Positions 47,957 to 59,875 of a stretch of 64,000 nucleotides of DNA are shown here, piece after piece (positions within the stretch are counted from its first letter, which is position 1; every line of letters starts with the position of its first letter). Position numbers and translations under genes: made by a program. The notes below the pieces were generated by a model. The model had not been told where the DNA came from and made no database searches. It was given only the letters and a program-made list of their open reading frames with translations. The stretch covers positions 7,652,001 to 7,716,000 of the forward strand of contig NC_080058.1 in the NCBI RefSeq assembly GCF_026212465.1, in the 5' to 3' direction. Source of the DNA: Amaranthus tricolor. Lineage: Eukaryota > Streptophyta > Magnoliopsida > Caryophyllales > Amaranthaceae.

Positions 47957-49789
47957 TTAAATGTCAAAGTATCTTTTAAGCAACTCCTTGTCCGCATCAC
48001 CAATATTTGGATCAGTGAGTAAATCCACAACTGACAAGATAGTTTGGTTAAAAGCGGCGAACCCTTTGTCTCGCATAAGGCAGACAAGCTTCACAGCCCT
48101 TTTAACATCCTTAATCTCAAGAAATGCTTGAATAATTATATTGAAAGTGAATTCATCCGGGGAACATCTAATGCCATCCATTTTCTCAAATAGTTCATTA
48201 GCATCAGTTAACAACCCGTTCTTACACAAACCATTGATCATAACATTATATAGACGCACATCTGGTCGTAGCCCCTTAGCTACAACAAATGAGAAGACAT
48301 TTACAGCTTCTTCATGTTTGCCAACATTCCATAACCCACGAATTAAGATATTATACATGATCATATCTGGGTGAACTTCGTTCTTCTTCATGTTCTTTAA
48401 CAAATCCATTGCTTCATCCATCCGTCTATTCTTACATAGACCATCCAACAATGAATTATACGTAACCACATCCGGTTTGACTCCATGACATTCCATTTCC
48501 TTTAAACACTTTAGTGCACTTTCAAGCTGATTGTCTTTGCACAAACCATTAATGATTGAGTTGTATGTGATAATATTAGGGGGGATTCCTTGAAGAACCA
48601 TCTCATTCATAAGGATAGGGCCTTTATCACTATTTTTAGACCTAGAATATCCATTCAATAAAATGTTGTAGGAAATAACATCAGGTTTACAACCTTCTTT
48701 ACCCATCAAAATCATTAGCTCTTCTGCCTTGTCCATGTCACCGCGTAAACAATATCCATCCATCAACGTATTGTAAGTGATTAAATCGGGGACTTGACCC
48801 TTTTCCGTCATTAATCTAAATACAGCTTCTGCTTCATCAATCATACCATCCTTACAATACATATCGATTAACATGTTGTAAGTCGGAACTTGAGGAATTA
48901 AGTTTTTTGCCATCATCTCACTAAGCATATCCTCCGCCTCTTTCCACCTCCCTAAAGTGCACATTCCTCGGATCAAAATATTATAGGTAACGACCTCAGG
49001 TCGAATTCCCTTAACTTGCATCTCAGAAAAAAGATTAACGACCTCATTTATTAACCCGTCTTTAGAAAGACTATCAATAATGGTGTTATAGATGACAATG
49101 TCAGGCGTACAATGGGCATGAGACTCCATGTCTCTAAGGAGCTTAAGGGCACCAAGATTGTCTCCAATTCTACATAAACCTTTAAACATGATCCCATAAA
49201 CAAACGAATCGGGTTCATACCCAAGCTTTACAATTTTATCCAATAATTGAATAGCGTTGCCTAATCGATGGATATGAATAAAGCCATTGATAAGTGTATT
49301 AAAGGTAACAATGTCAGGCCGATAACCTAGTTTAATCATGTAGGAAAGAACCGAATATCCTAAATCAACACGACCTAAGCGGCAATAACAATTAGCCATA
49401 ATATTAAGGGAATGACCATCCGGACGGAGACCTGAGAAATGCAATTGCTTAAAGAGAGTAATGATAGAGGAAAAAGGGGGATTGGGTTTCATTTTAGACA
49501 TGGCAGTAAATAACATACAAAAATCAATAATAGATGGAAGAGGACGAATAGATTTCATAGAATGAAAGAGGGAAAGGGGATGATCAATTTTGTTAAACCC
49601 TAATTTGGATTGTTGTCGAACATAATTAAGGAATAATTTAGAATCAGCAACATGAACATCTGAAGCGTAAGTGGAGATTTTTCGATGAAAAAAATGAAAT
49701 CTAAGATTACCTGGAAATCTAGAAGGGAGGAGAGGAGCAATTGGAAAGAGAGAAATAAGATCAAACCCAGATTTGGTAGTAAACCTCAT
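47957..49789 (-). CDS. P-class PPR protein, Rf-like, right copy
   Basis: Intact intronless frame of 610 residues, about 93 percent identical to the left copy by hand alignment and with the same 14-repeat layout. Nearly every repeat here has Asn at position 5 and most have Asp at position 35 (for example YNILIRG, YNMLIDM, YNSLLDG). Under the PPR code Asn5-Asp35 selects U, so a U-rich target stretch is predicted. The N-terminus has the same transit-peptide character (MRFTTKSGFDLISLFPIAPL). No C-terminal editing domain. Upstream and downstream flanks match the left copy, so both may keep their promoter. Function in organellar RNA processing or fertility restoration is family knowledge, not shown here. 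Confidence 0.93.
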   Translation of the reverse strand: MRFTTKSGFDLISLFPIAPLLPSRFPGNLRFHFFHRKISTYASDVHVADSKLFLNYVRQQSKLGFNKIDHPLSLFHSMKSIRPLPSIIDFCMLFTAMSKMKPNPPFSSIITLFKQLHFSGLRPDGHSLNIMANCYCRLGRVDLGYSVLSYMIKLGYRPDIVTFNTLINGFIHIHRLGNAIQLLDKIVKLGYEPDSFVYGIMFKGLCRIGDNLGALKLLRDMESHAHCTPDIVIYNTIIDSLSKDGLINEVVNLFSEMQVKGIRPEVVTYNILIRGMCTLGRWKEAEDMLSEMMAKNLIPQVPTYNMLIDMYCKDGMIDEAEAVFRLMTEKGQVPDLITYNTLMDGYCLRGDMDKAEELMILMGKEGCKPDVISYNILLNGYSRSKNSDKGPILMNEMVLQGIPPNIITYNSIINGLCKDNQLESALKCLKEMECHGVKPDVVTYNSLLDGLCKNRRMDEAMDLLKNMKKNEVHPDMIMYNILIRGLWNVGKHEEAVNVFSFVVAKGLRPDVRLYNVMINGLCKNGLLTDANELFEKMDGIRCSPDEFTFNIIIQAFLEIKDVKRAVKLVCLMRDKGFAAFNQTILSVVDLLTDPNIGDADKELLKRYFDI

Positions 49790-50596
49790 TGTTAGAGTAT
49801 CGTGTTTCCCAGAGACTGGTATGGAGTTCAGTTTTGATATCTAGGCGCCATGTCTATAGTTTGATGGAAGGAATGGAGATGGCGGTACTGCATACTTAGA
49901 AGGAAAGTAGAAATGTGAGTAGACACCATGACCATAGAGAAAGAACAAAAAAACCAGAAAACAAAAATCAGATACTCCTACGACTACGAGCGAGAGAGTT
50001 GATATTTAATTTATTGACAAAAATGACTTTAATCATTCATTACAATTCGTGATTAGTTTTTAATCAATAAATTAAAATATAGTTTAGTGATATTTTGTTT
50101 GATTCGTCTCATTGCAAAGATTATTAATATTAAATTTTTATAATTATTTATCATACATAATCAGAGATATTAACAATTGAATTAGTGCATTGGATTGTGT
50201 GAAAAAGCAAATGTCAAAAGTAAATTAGAACGAACGAAGTATTCACTAATCATACCATGATACGACTTTAAATGGGTTAGTCTAAACTATATTAAAAAAA
50301 TTATTGTCTATATAAGTGTAAATTTAATTTTTATTTTTTTTCTTTATATATTTTTTGACTAATAGACTTCTTATATGAACCTGTGTCACGTGAAACGGTC
50401 TCATACAACAAGCAATTTTTTAAAAACTTTTATGGGCTCGGATAAAGAGGCTTAAAATTTTTTAAATGTTTCCCTAAATTATTTTTAGAAATTTAAAAGT
50501 TTTGGGTTAAAGTTGGCGCAATTTAATGGGTTCGGATAAAGAGGCTTTAAAGTTAATACTAACAAAGCCTATGATCTTAAACAACACAAAAAATTG

Positions 50597-51318
50597 CTAA
50601 TCAATGTTCATGCTTTCAGCAATTCCGCTCGTATCCGGACCAACCTCATGCTCTTCAGTTTGATTTTACATCTCTTGAACTAAGCTTCTCTATTTATCCT
50701 CTATTGTTATCTACAACTCATCCAACTACACATATATAACTAGTCAAAAAAATGTTCGTCTTTTTCAAAAGTATTGCCTTTCCTAATCGATCAAAGTTTG
50801 GGCAGTATATTTTGGCCCTGCATATATAACATTTTCGGGACCATACGCACATAGACAAATGTCTCCAATCCAGCAAATTTTTAGGTTGCAACTAGAGGTA
50901 CTTAGTGGGCTGGGCCGAGCCAAGCTATAATTAAAATAAAGTGGGCTATAAAAGGGCTCAATAAGGGTCCAAAAATGGCCTTGTAAATAGCATAATTAAT
51001 GATAATTTAAATATTATAAAATAACAATGTCAATGGAAATTATTAACATTTTTTCAATTTAATTATTATAAATGATAAATTATTTGTTATAAATTAATAA
51101 ATGAAAAAAAATAATTTTTTGTATTAAAAATGGGTCTGATCGGGCAGGGTCGGGCTTTGAAGCCCATATTATATTTTAAGGGCCCTTATCCAACTCGGCC
51201 TCATAATTACTTAATCTCGGCCCGACTTGTATCCGACCCATTAACTCCCCTATCCCTAGTTGCAACAAAGCAATTAGCAAACAATATACGTCATTAGTTA
51301 AAACGTACCACTTGTAAT
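50597..51318 (-). pseudogene. THO7: THO complex subunit 7 pseudogene, copy 3 (3' part only)
   Basis: The minus strand carries the last THO7 exon, with several in-frame stops, ending with TAG at 50599-50597. It also carries the intron with its MITE, up to the exon edge at 51318 (ACGTACCACTTGTAA). There the sequence switches to chromovirus gag. All coding exons upstream are gone. Confidence 0.78.
50893..51258 (-). mobile_element. hAT-like MITE in the THO7 intron (copy 3)
   Basis: Same element as at 14382 and 21600, inverted with the arm, between GGTTGCAAC and GTTGCAACA flanks. Confidence 0.72.
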
Positions 51319-51327
51319 TTGGTTGAA

Positions 51328-54300
51328 TGTAATTTTTGCCACAAGAAGGGACATAGGGAGTATGAATGCTACATCAAGAAGGGAGTGGGAGTCAACAGTC
51401 GGGTGGGCAGCACCGGCAGCAGAAATTGAATTACGGAAATGGTAATCATGGAAAAACTGCTCAGAGGTTTCAGCGACCTATTAGTGGGGGAGAAGGCCGG
51501 GTGGATGGAAACCGGATCGAAGGGTCAGGTATGCAACGTGGGGGTAATAAAGTGGGAGGAGTAAATGCACAACCGATTGGTGGACGGGTATTTGCGGTCA
51601 GTGCAAGGTAAGCTGACCAAGCAACGGATGTAGTTACAGGTACGTTCACCATTCTTTCTGTAGCTGTTAACGTACTTTTTGACTCGGGTGCAACATGTTC
51701 ATTTCTTGCAAAGAGTAAAGTGGAGGAGTTGAATTTAGGAACATTTGAAAAAATTTCTTATACAGTGGCTGTTCCATCGGGAAGGTTGTACAATTGTGAT
51801 AGATTGTATAAGGAAGTACCCTTAAGGATAAGGAAGGTCATTTTTCCTAGTGACTTGTATGTGTTAGATATGGGAGGCTTAGAGGTAATTTTGGGGATGG
51901 ACTGGTTAGAAAAACATAAAGCCACTATAGAATGTAGGGAGCAGAGGGTGTCGCTAAAAGGACCAAAAGGGGAAAAGGTTAGATATCGGAAATTTCAAAA
52001 AGGACCCTGAACAAATTTGGTGTCGACCTTAGAATTGCAAAGACTCATGAGGCAAGGACACCCTGTGTACTTATGTCGTATCAGCCAAGCGGGGAAGAAG
52101 GAGGAGGATTCTAAGAATATTGCGGTGGTGAATGAATTTATAGATGTTTTCCCTGATGAAATTCCCGGCATGCCACCTCAATGGGAAATTGATTTCACAA
52201 TAGACTTGGTGCCTGGGACGGGACCAATTTCTAAGGCCCCTTATCGCATGGCTCCGAAGGAGATGAAAGAATTAAAGTCTCAACTTGAGGAATTGTTGGA
52301 CAAGGGTTATATCCGACCTAGTGTTTCCCCTTGGGGGGCTCCAGTTCTTTTTGTAAGGAAGAAAGATGGCAGTCTGAGATTATGTATTGATTATAGGGAA
52401 CTAAATAAGTTGGCCATTAAGGACAAGTACCCGATACCCCGCATCGACGATTTATTCGATCAATTGAGAGGAGTTGGAATCTTTTCAAAAATTGATTTAA
52501 GATCGGGTTATCACCACTGAGAATAGCTGAAGGGGATATATATAAAACAACTTTTAGAACACGTTATGGGCAATATGAGTTCACTGTGATGCCTTTTGGA
52601 TTAACAAATGCTCCAGCTGCATTCATGTGTTTGATGAATCAAGTGTTTAGTGCATACTTGGATAAGTTCGTGGTTGTCTTTATTGATGACATATTAGTCT
52701 ATTCGAAAGACCGGGATGATCATGAGAAACATCTACATTTAGTCCTGCAAACCCTGCGAGAAAACAAGTTGTACGTAAAATTGTCAAAATGTGACTTTTG
52801 GTTGGAAAGGGTCTCATTTTTGGGACATTTTGTTTCTAAGGAGGGCGTCTCGGTTGATCCGGCAAAAATAGAGGCAGTTTGAAGGTCCTACACCAAAGAA
52901 TGTCACCGAAGTACGAAGTTTCTTCGGCTTGGCTGGGTATTATCGTCGTTTTGTCAAGGACTTCTCGCGTATTGCTCGGCCTATGACTTCGTTGATGAAG
53001 AAAGAGAAGAAGTTTGAGTGGACTGATAAGTGTGAACAAGCCTTCATGAATTTGAAGGAAAGGTTAACTACGGCCCCTGTTCTTACCTTACCTGACCCAA
53101 GGTTGGATTATACTGTTTACAGTGACACATCGAAGAAAGGATTGGGTTGTGTACTGATGCAGGACCGTAAGGTGATTACTTACGCATCACGACAACTGAA
53201 AGTACATGAAGTTAATTATCCTACCCATGATCTGGAGTTAGCTGCTATAGTGTTTGCTCTCAAAATATGGCGGCACTACTTGTATGGCGTTAAATGTAGG
53301 ATCATCAGAGTCTGAAGTATCTCTATACTCAACCCGACTTAAACATGCGACAACGTTGGTGGTTAGAGTTGATGACAGATTATGATTTGGAGTTCATATA
53401 TCATGAGAGACGAGCAAATTTAGTAGCCGATGCGTTGAGTAGGAAGTCCAAACACTCGTTGTCCGCCTTGGATAGAGTTAAAGAGTTGCATCGGGATTTT
53501 GTGAGGATGAATTTGGAAGTGGTGCGTAAGGGTGAATTACAAGGATGTCTGAATGCTTTGTCTATTCGACCTTCGTTCTTTGAAGAAATTTTGAATTCCC
53601 AAGATAAAGACCCGAAACTATTGAAGTTGAAGGAACAAGCTCGGGAAGGAAAAGCAGAGGGATTCTTTGTTCATGAAGATGGGAGCTTGAGGTTCAATGG
53701 TCGCTGGTGTTTGCCGATAGGGGAAGAATCTTTGAAGGAATGTATCTTGGATGAGGCCCATTATACGAAATTTTCAGTCCATCCGGGCGGTGACAAAATG
53801 TATCAAGACCTTAAGCTAATTTTTTGGTGGTCTGGGATGAATAAAGATATTGTGAATTATGTCTCGCGCTGTTTGACTTGTCAAAAGGTTAAAAGTGAGC
53901 ATAAAGACCAGGAGGTTTACTGCAACCTTTGGAAATACCGGTATGAAAGTGGGATGATATCTCTATGGATTTTATTGTGGGTTTACCCCGGACGAAGGCA
54001 GGAAATGATGCGTTATGGGTCATACTGGATCGTTTGACTAAATCAGCACGTTTCATCCCTATGAGCTGTCGTTGGGAGATGGAACAATTAGCTCGAGCTT
54101 ACATTAAGTATGTCGTGCGATTTCACGGTGTGCCCCCTACTATTGTGTCCGACAGAGATACACGGTATTTGTCACAATTTTGGCAAACCTTGCAACAGGC
54201 AATGGGCACTACGTTACTTTATAGTACGTCTTTCCATCCGTAGATGGATGGGCAGACGGAACGGACAAATCAGATACTAGAAGATATGTTACGCGCTATT

Positions 54301-55030
54301 GCCATGGAATGGCAAGGGTCGTGGGATGAACATTTAGACCTGATCGAATTTTCTTACAACAACGGTTATCAAGCATCTATACAGATGGCTCCCTTCGAGG
54401 CTTTGTATGGACGTCGTTGCCGTAGTCCCGTTTATTGGGATGATTCCACCGAAGCTGTGAACTTGGGGCCTGAATTGTTGTTCTAGATGACTGAGAAAGT
54501 GAGGTTGTTAAGGGATCGTTTGAAAGCGGCACAGGATCGTCAGAAGTCTTACGCTGATTTAAAGCGACGACCAGAAGAGTTCATCGTGGGCGAACGGGTA
54601 TTACTTCGCGTGTCACCCATGCGCGAAGTAGTGCGTTTTGGTGCTCGTGGAAAGTTGAGCCCTCGATTCATAGGACCATATGAAATTTTGGAACGTGTGG
54701 GTAAGGTGGCATATCGGTTAGCCCTTCCAAACTCCTTGGAAAAGGTAAATGACGTATTTCCTGTGTCGCAGCTTAAGCGATATCATGCCGCAGCCTCTCG
54801 TGTCTTAGATCCCGAACCTTTAGATTTGGATACATCCTTGTCTTACCCTGAGCAACCGGTCAGAATCTTGGACACGAAGGTCTGTAGTACATGACGGAAA
54901 GATATATCTATGGAAAAAGTCTTGTGGTCAAATCACGAACATGAAGCGGCTACATGGGAAATGGAGAACTCTATGCGAGCAAAGTACCCTCATCTCTTTC
55001 AGGTCAGTAGCGTTACGGGGACGTAACTTC
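51328..55030 (+). pseudogene. Chromovirus gag-pol polyprotein, degraded
   Basis: Zinc knuckle CNFCHKKGHREYEC (51328-51369). Protease VLFDSGATCSFLAK (near 51665-51715) and LEVILGMDWLEKH. Reverse transcriptase [20 protein letters not shown] and catalytic [12 protein letters not shown]. RNase [21 protein letters not shown]. Integrase [44 protein letters not shown] and DGQTERTNQILEDMLR. Chromodomain near 54865-55005, broken by a stop, with EAATWEMENSMRAKYPHLF. At least eight stops or shifts occur; two (54241 and 54484) are TAG where Gln is expected. Confidence 0.85.
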
Positions 55031-55190
55031 CTAAGGGGGGTAGAAGGCGATAGGAATTTCGCGCGAATGTTTTGGGAGGGTGTAACCTTTTTGACTTATA
55101 GTCTTGCCCCTTTACAAGTGTCGTGTTAAGATTGTGTGTGTGTGCCTTGCGTTTTTCGTTGTCATGCAAGTTACGAGGGCGTAACTTCTT

Positions 55191-55203
55191 TTAAGGGGGG
55201 TAG
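55191..55203 (+). other. Polypurine tract of the chromovirus
   Basis: AAGGGGGGTAG directly precedes the LTR start. A second copy with the same upstream context (CGTAACTTCCTAAGGGGGGT) lies at 55022-55043. Confidence 0.75.
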
Positions 55204-56331
55204 TCTGTAACACCCCGTAATTTATCGGGTTTAAAAATAAATAAAATATAATAAAATAAAGTATAATAAAATAAAATAAATAAATAATATTAAATTAGAT
55301 TATTTTACATAGTTAATTATAAGAGATAAAGTGAGATAAATTTTAATGGTAACGAGTTTTATCGCGTACGATGTTATCGCGTGACGTTTCTGTTTTAACA
55401 ATAATATAATAATTACTTAAGTAATTAATTAAAAAAAAAGAAATAGGGGATGTGAGGGGGTGGCCAGTTGTGGAGCATGGGAGGAGTCTTGTAACTCCTC
55501 TCATAATTGTGTATTATGGCACAATTATTATCATGGTCTTAAGTGGCTATTAATCCCTAAGCCCTTTGATTCCATCACCATTTTAAACTTCAAGTAAAAC
55601 ACAAAGAAAATTTCAGAAATTTCTTTCTCCCTTTTTGCTCTTTGGGTTTCGGCACATTCAAAAGAAAAAAAAATTCTTGTTGATTCAATCCAATCTTTTT
55701 ATCAAAAGGTAAATTTAATTGAATTGTTAATTATAGATTTTATATACAAAGATTTCTAAAAGAATTATATTTTTATGTATGATGATATCCTATGACTTAT
55801 AAGGGGATTGAATATTTTTCTTTTATATATGAAAAATTTCTCTAATAATCCTTTAATAAACTATAATTTGTTAAAAAGATTAAGAAAAGAACTTCATGAT
55901 CAATATTATTTAACAAAATTTAAGTTTGTTATAAGAATTAAGAATTTAAAGTTATATTGAAATTTAAATAAATTTCTTATGGTCTATTTTCTCTAACAAA
56001 ATTTCAATTTGTTAGATGAAATTTAAATGGTATGGATCAAGTAATGTACTCATCCAAGAGTTTATAAATCCTTTAGCAAAATTTGATTTGTTTGAAGGAT
56101 TGTGTTATATTTATATATATATGTCTTGATTTAAAAGGGTGAATTGGTTTTGTAATTCTCTATAAAATTTAATTTGTTAAGAGAAATTAAGTATTTAATT
56201 TAGTTATCATAATTTATGAAATTATAAGTCTCTTGAAGGATTTTGTGAATGTGACCTTGCTAGAGTTATTTTGGTCATGAGATTCAAAAAGGGTTGATAA
56301 TGTATATATAAAATAATAATAATAATGAAAT

Positions 56332-56440
<109 letters not shown>

Positions 56441-57173
56441 GGGCAGCAGCTGTTCTGTCTCGTTAAAGGTGCCGATCCGGAAACGTTAATCGTGTTACGT
56501 TGTTTTATGTACCGATAGCGTTAAAAACTCGTTAAACGCTTAAAATAATTAAAAATAGTAATTGGATGTTAGAAATTATGAAAATTGGTACCCAAGGTAA
56601 TTGACGCGTTCCAGACGCAGTGGCGAAGTCGGATTTTTCATTTGAATTTTTTAAACTGTCCGAACTGTTCGTTTAAGTTTCTGGTTAATATGTAAAATTT
56701 AGAACTAATGGGTGTTGGATGTAAACATTTAAAATTATCAAGTCTTAGTAACATTTGAGTAGTATGGAGTGGATTAAAGGTGTAAACACGTTCTAATACG
56801 TGGTCATTTTGTGTGTGTGTTATTTAAGACCTCGATTCATAAGAGGGCGAAATTTCTATCGTGGTTAAATATCGTTTGGTTGCAGCGCTTAAAGATACAC
56901 GCTTAGACCATACTGTTTATGTGGTTGTGCAAGTAGTGTTGTTTTATTTCTAATCAAGGCATTGTAAATCACATAAGGATTAGACACTTCAAATAATTTG
57001 AAAGAAATTAATTGGAAATTGAGAATTTATGTGTTTGTCACCCAAAGGGGTTGACGTTTGGTTGGATTATGTTACCCAAAGGGCTTAACATATTGGTTTG
57101 GATTATTATAATTATTGTTCCCATGGCAGTTTTGGATCATTACGGTCACCATGGAGGTACGCATACTTTAGCC

Positions 57174-57394
57174 TTTGACGACCCGAACAGGACGGGCAAC
57201 GTCTTAGGTCGGTGGTTGCCTTGGGATTAGCTCTCCCAAGTGTATTCCTCCAAAAAAGATTTTGATTTATACTTGAACGACCCGAACAGGACGGGCAACG
57301 TTACAAGTTGGAATTATCTAATAATGAATGATTTATACTTGAACGACCCGAACAGGACGGGCAACGTTACAAGTTTGGATTAACTAATAATGAA
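57174..57394 (+). repeat. Tandem repeat inside the LTR
   Basis: Two full units of about 66 bp (57262-57327 and 57328-57394) start TGATTTATACTTGA, share CGACCCGAACAGGACGGGCA and end TCTAATAATGAA or similar. A partial first unit with the same core lies at 57178-57202. Confidence 0.88.
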
Positions 57395-58505
57395 TGTATT
57401 AGAGCCTATGCATGCTAGGATAAACATATTGCTTGTGTTCAACCTGATTGATATTTGTATGAAGTCTCTAACGTGTATTGGTTTGTTTCTTTGGAACCTA
57501 CTGTGTGTTGTCATACGATGACTAGTAGGTTGATTGCAGGTGGGGGTCTGGAGTGAGGTCTCGACTTAGAACCCGTAATCATCAAGACTATGCTATTATC
57601 TTTTACTATTGGATTATGAGTAGAAAGAAACTCTGTACTTATGTAACAGGAGATAGTGTAGTTTTCCTTTCGCTTCCACTTATTTCAATTAGTTTGTCTA
57701 GAGGCCTTTAGGCTCTCGAGTTGTACGTAAGAGCTTCCGCTGACTTATTTTTCTTTCACGCTGGTACTGTTTTCCGTTTTTTATATTTCTTTATCAAAGG
57801 AACGCTGACGATCCTAGAGGAGATCTTTTCTCTAGAGCCCAAGGAGTGGACCGGAATTTGTATTTTCATATGAATTTCCGAGTCACTTAAACCGGGCCGT
57901 TACAGTTGTAGCACCATTGATATAGTTTTGATTGAAGTATGTCACTTTAATTTGATTTCTGGACCAAAAAGAAGTAATTGATAATGAATGGAGGTTGTGG
58001 TAAATGAGATGCTTGGGGATCTTGTGGGGAAGAAAGGAGGGATGAGGGACTTGTTACCCATTATTCATCTTCCATATACAATGAGCTTAGTGATCAAGGG
58101 AATCCGCCGGCTATCATTGATGCAGGAGAACTTCAACGAGATCCAGAGGTGATTTCAAATTTGATCAAAATGTTAATTAGATATTTTCATAGTGTGATGT
58201 GGTGCAATTAGTTTGAGAAAGCGCGCCTAAGCTATGAGGTGTGGATGGTCGATGGGCTGGGTGCTTTAATAGGGCTAGGTGAGGTGATTACTATGGGTAA
58301 GCGTCTTATAGTGTCTAAGATGATGGCATGGGTGATTGAATATGGGTGCCTTTTGGTCGTAACCCCAGACCACGTGATGTTGGCTCATGTAATTTGCTTT
58401 TGTTTATTATTTTTATTTATTGTTTTCAATAATGTTATCCTCTCTTTTATTTCTTTATCTCTTGTTTCTTAATTATTTACCCTTTTTGTTTTTTTTGTGA
58501 GGGTT

Positions 58506-59875
58506 TGATGTGAACTTTTATTTAACTGGAAGTGCACGATTTACATCTAGCTAACGGGTCGAATACGAGGAAGCTCAAATTGATACCTTGTTCCAACTTC
58601 CAATTATTACCTAATGAAGAACAAAATGTAGGAGGGAGTAATGTCTAAAATTATTAGAAGATTCAGTTTATTGGATTTTAAGTATATAGCTAAGACCTCG
58701 GATATTGGGAATGACCCAATTCTAGTGTGGATATCAATTGTTTTCAATACTTATAGAAAAAGGACTGTTAAGTTGATTAAAGGGATTTTATTAATCTCAA
58801 GCTTCTATTAATTGATTAATTATCTTTTTGGGCCTCATTAATTGAATCTTCAAACTTTCGTTGTATTTGTTGATTTAATATGAATTTAACCTAAATATAA
58901 CTTAACCCTAAAGTACTGCTTATCTCAAACTTCCGTTATATTGACTAGGTTAATAAAGTTGTTTAATGCAAGGTTCATTTAGCTCAGTTCTAATCATAAA
59001 TCCTTAGTTTTATAAATATTTCATGTCAATTTTCACTCCATACTAAAATTGGGATCAATGTCTCTACCTTAGATATAAAATTACTCACTAGACATAGCAA
59101 ATAACACTAATTATTTAATTGACTTATACTATTAAGTATGATTGTAAAGATAGAAACTACTAAACTAAGAAACATAAATAAGGAAAATAAATTATGCTTA
59201 GAAATTTACTTGAAATTCTTGGCAAATGTGCTTTTATTTATCAATAAAAATGACTACAATACTAATTACAACAACTAAAATTTGAAAACTTAGAACTAAA
59301 TGAAACCAGGAATGGAAAAATATGGCTAAAAGAGGTCCCTTATACCCTAAACCTAAATCCTATATATATAGAGGGAGGTTATTTGGGAAAAATTCTCCAA
59401 TAACCCTATTTAGGACATAGGAAATAACAAAAATAATTAACGAAATTAAACATAAAACTACTTAAACGTAGATTTGACGAGCAAACACGTCTAAAAACAG
59501 GGCGGCGAGTCGTTGTCAAGTAAGCAACGACTTATTGCTTATCTTGACTGCAGAAGCTTGGCGGCAACTCGCTGCTTTTGGCCTTCTGAAAAGAGGCGAC
59601 TCGTCATTTTCCCACTGACTTGATTCTTCGTTCTTTTTTGAGCGACAAGTCATGGCTTTTGTATAGGAGCTTGGTAGCGACCTCCTGCATGGGCTATGCT
59701 TTTGTGCTCGCTTCTTCTATGCTTGTTAGGGGTCTTTGGCCATTTCTCTAAGCCTTCACCCTCTTATAAGTTATAACTCTACGGACTTATCGATTGATCA
59801 CCTCAAAACAAAACAAATTAAAAATAAGATTTTTAGGTAAATTTACAAGATATATCACAAAACCATGCAAAATGG
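58506..59875 (-). mobile_element. Solo Athila-family LTR
   Basis: TGATGTGAACTTTTATT, GGAAGTGCACGA and ACGGGTCGAATACGAGG, followed by repeated CTCAAGCTTC/CAAACTTCCGTT blocks, match the layout of the LTR at 12189. The far side has degenerate GCGACTCGTC motifs (59500-59700) like those at 13100-13440. No internal domain is attached. The right end near CCATGCA is approximate. Confidence 0.65.

Larger units (their letters stand above)
45684..51318 (-). repeat. Inverted segmental duplication, arm B' (right)
   Basis: Inverted counterpart of 21543-28150, carrying PP2C fragment, PPR gene and THO7 3' part. It is shorter mainly because it lacks the hAT-like insertion. It ends abruptly at chromovirus sequence at 51318. 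Confidence 0.85.
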
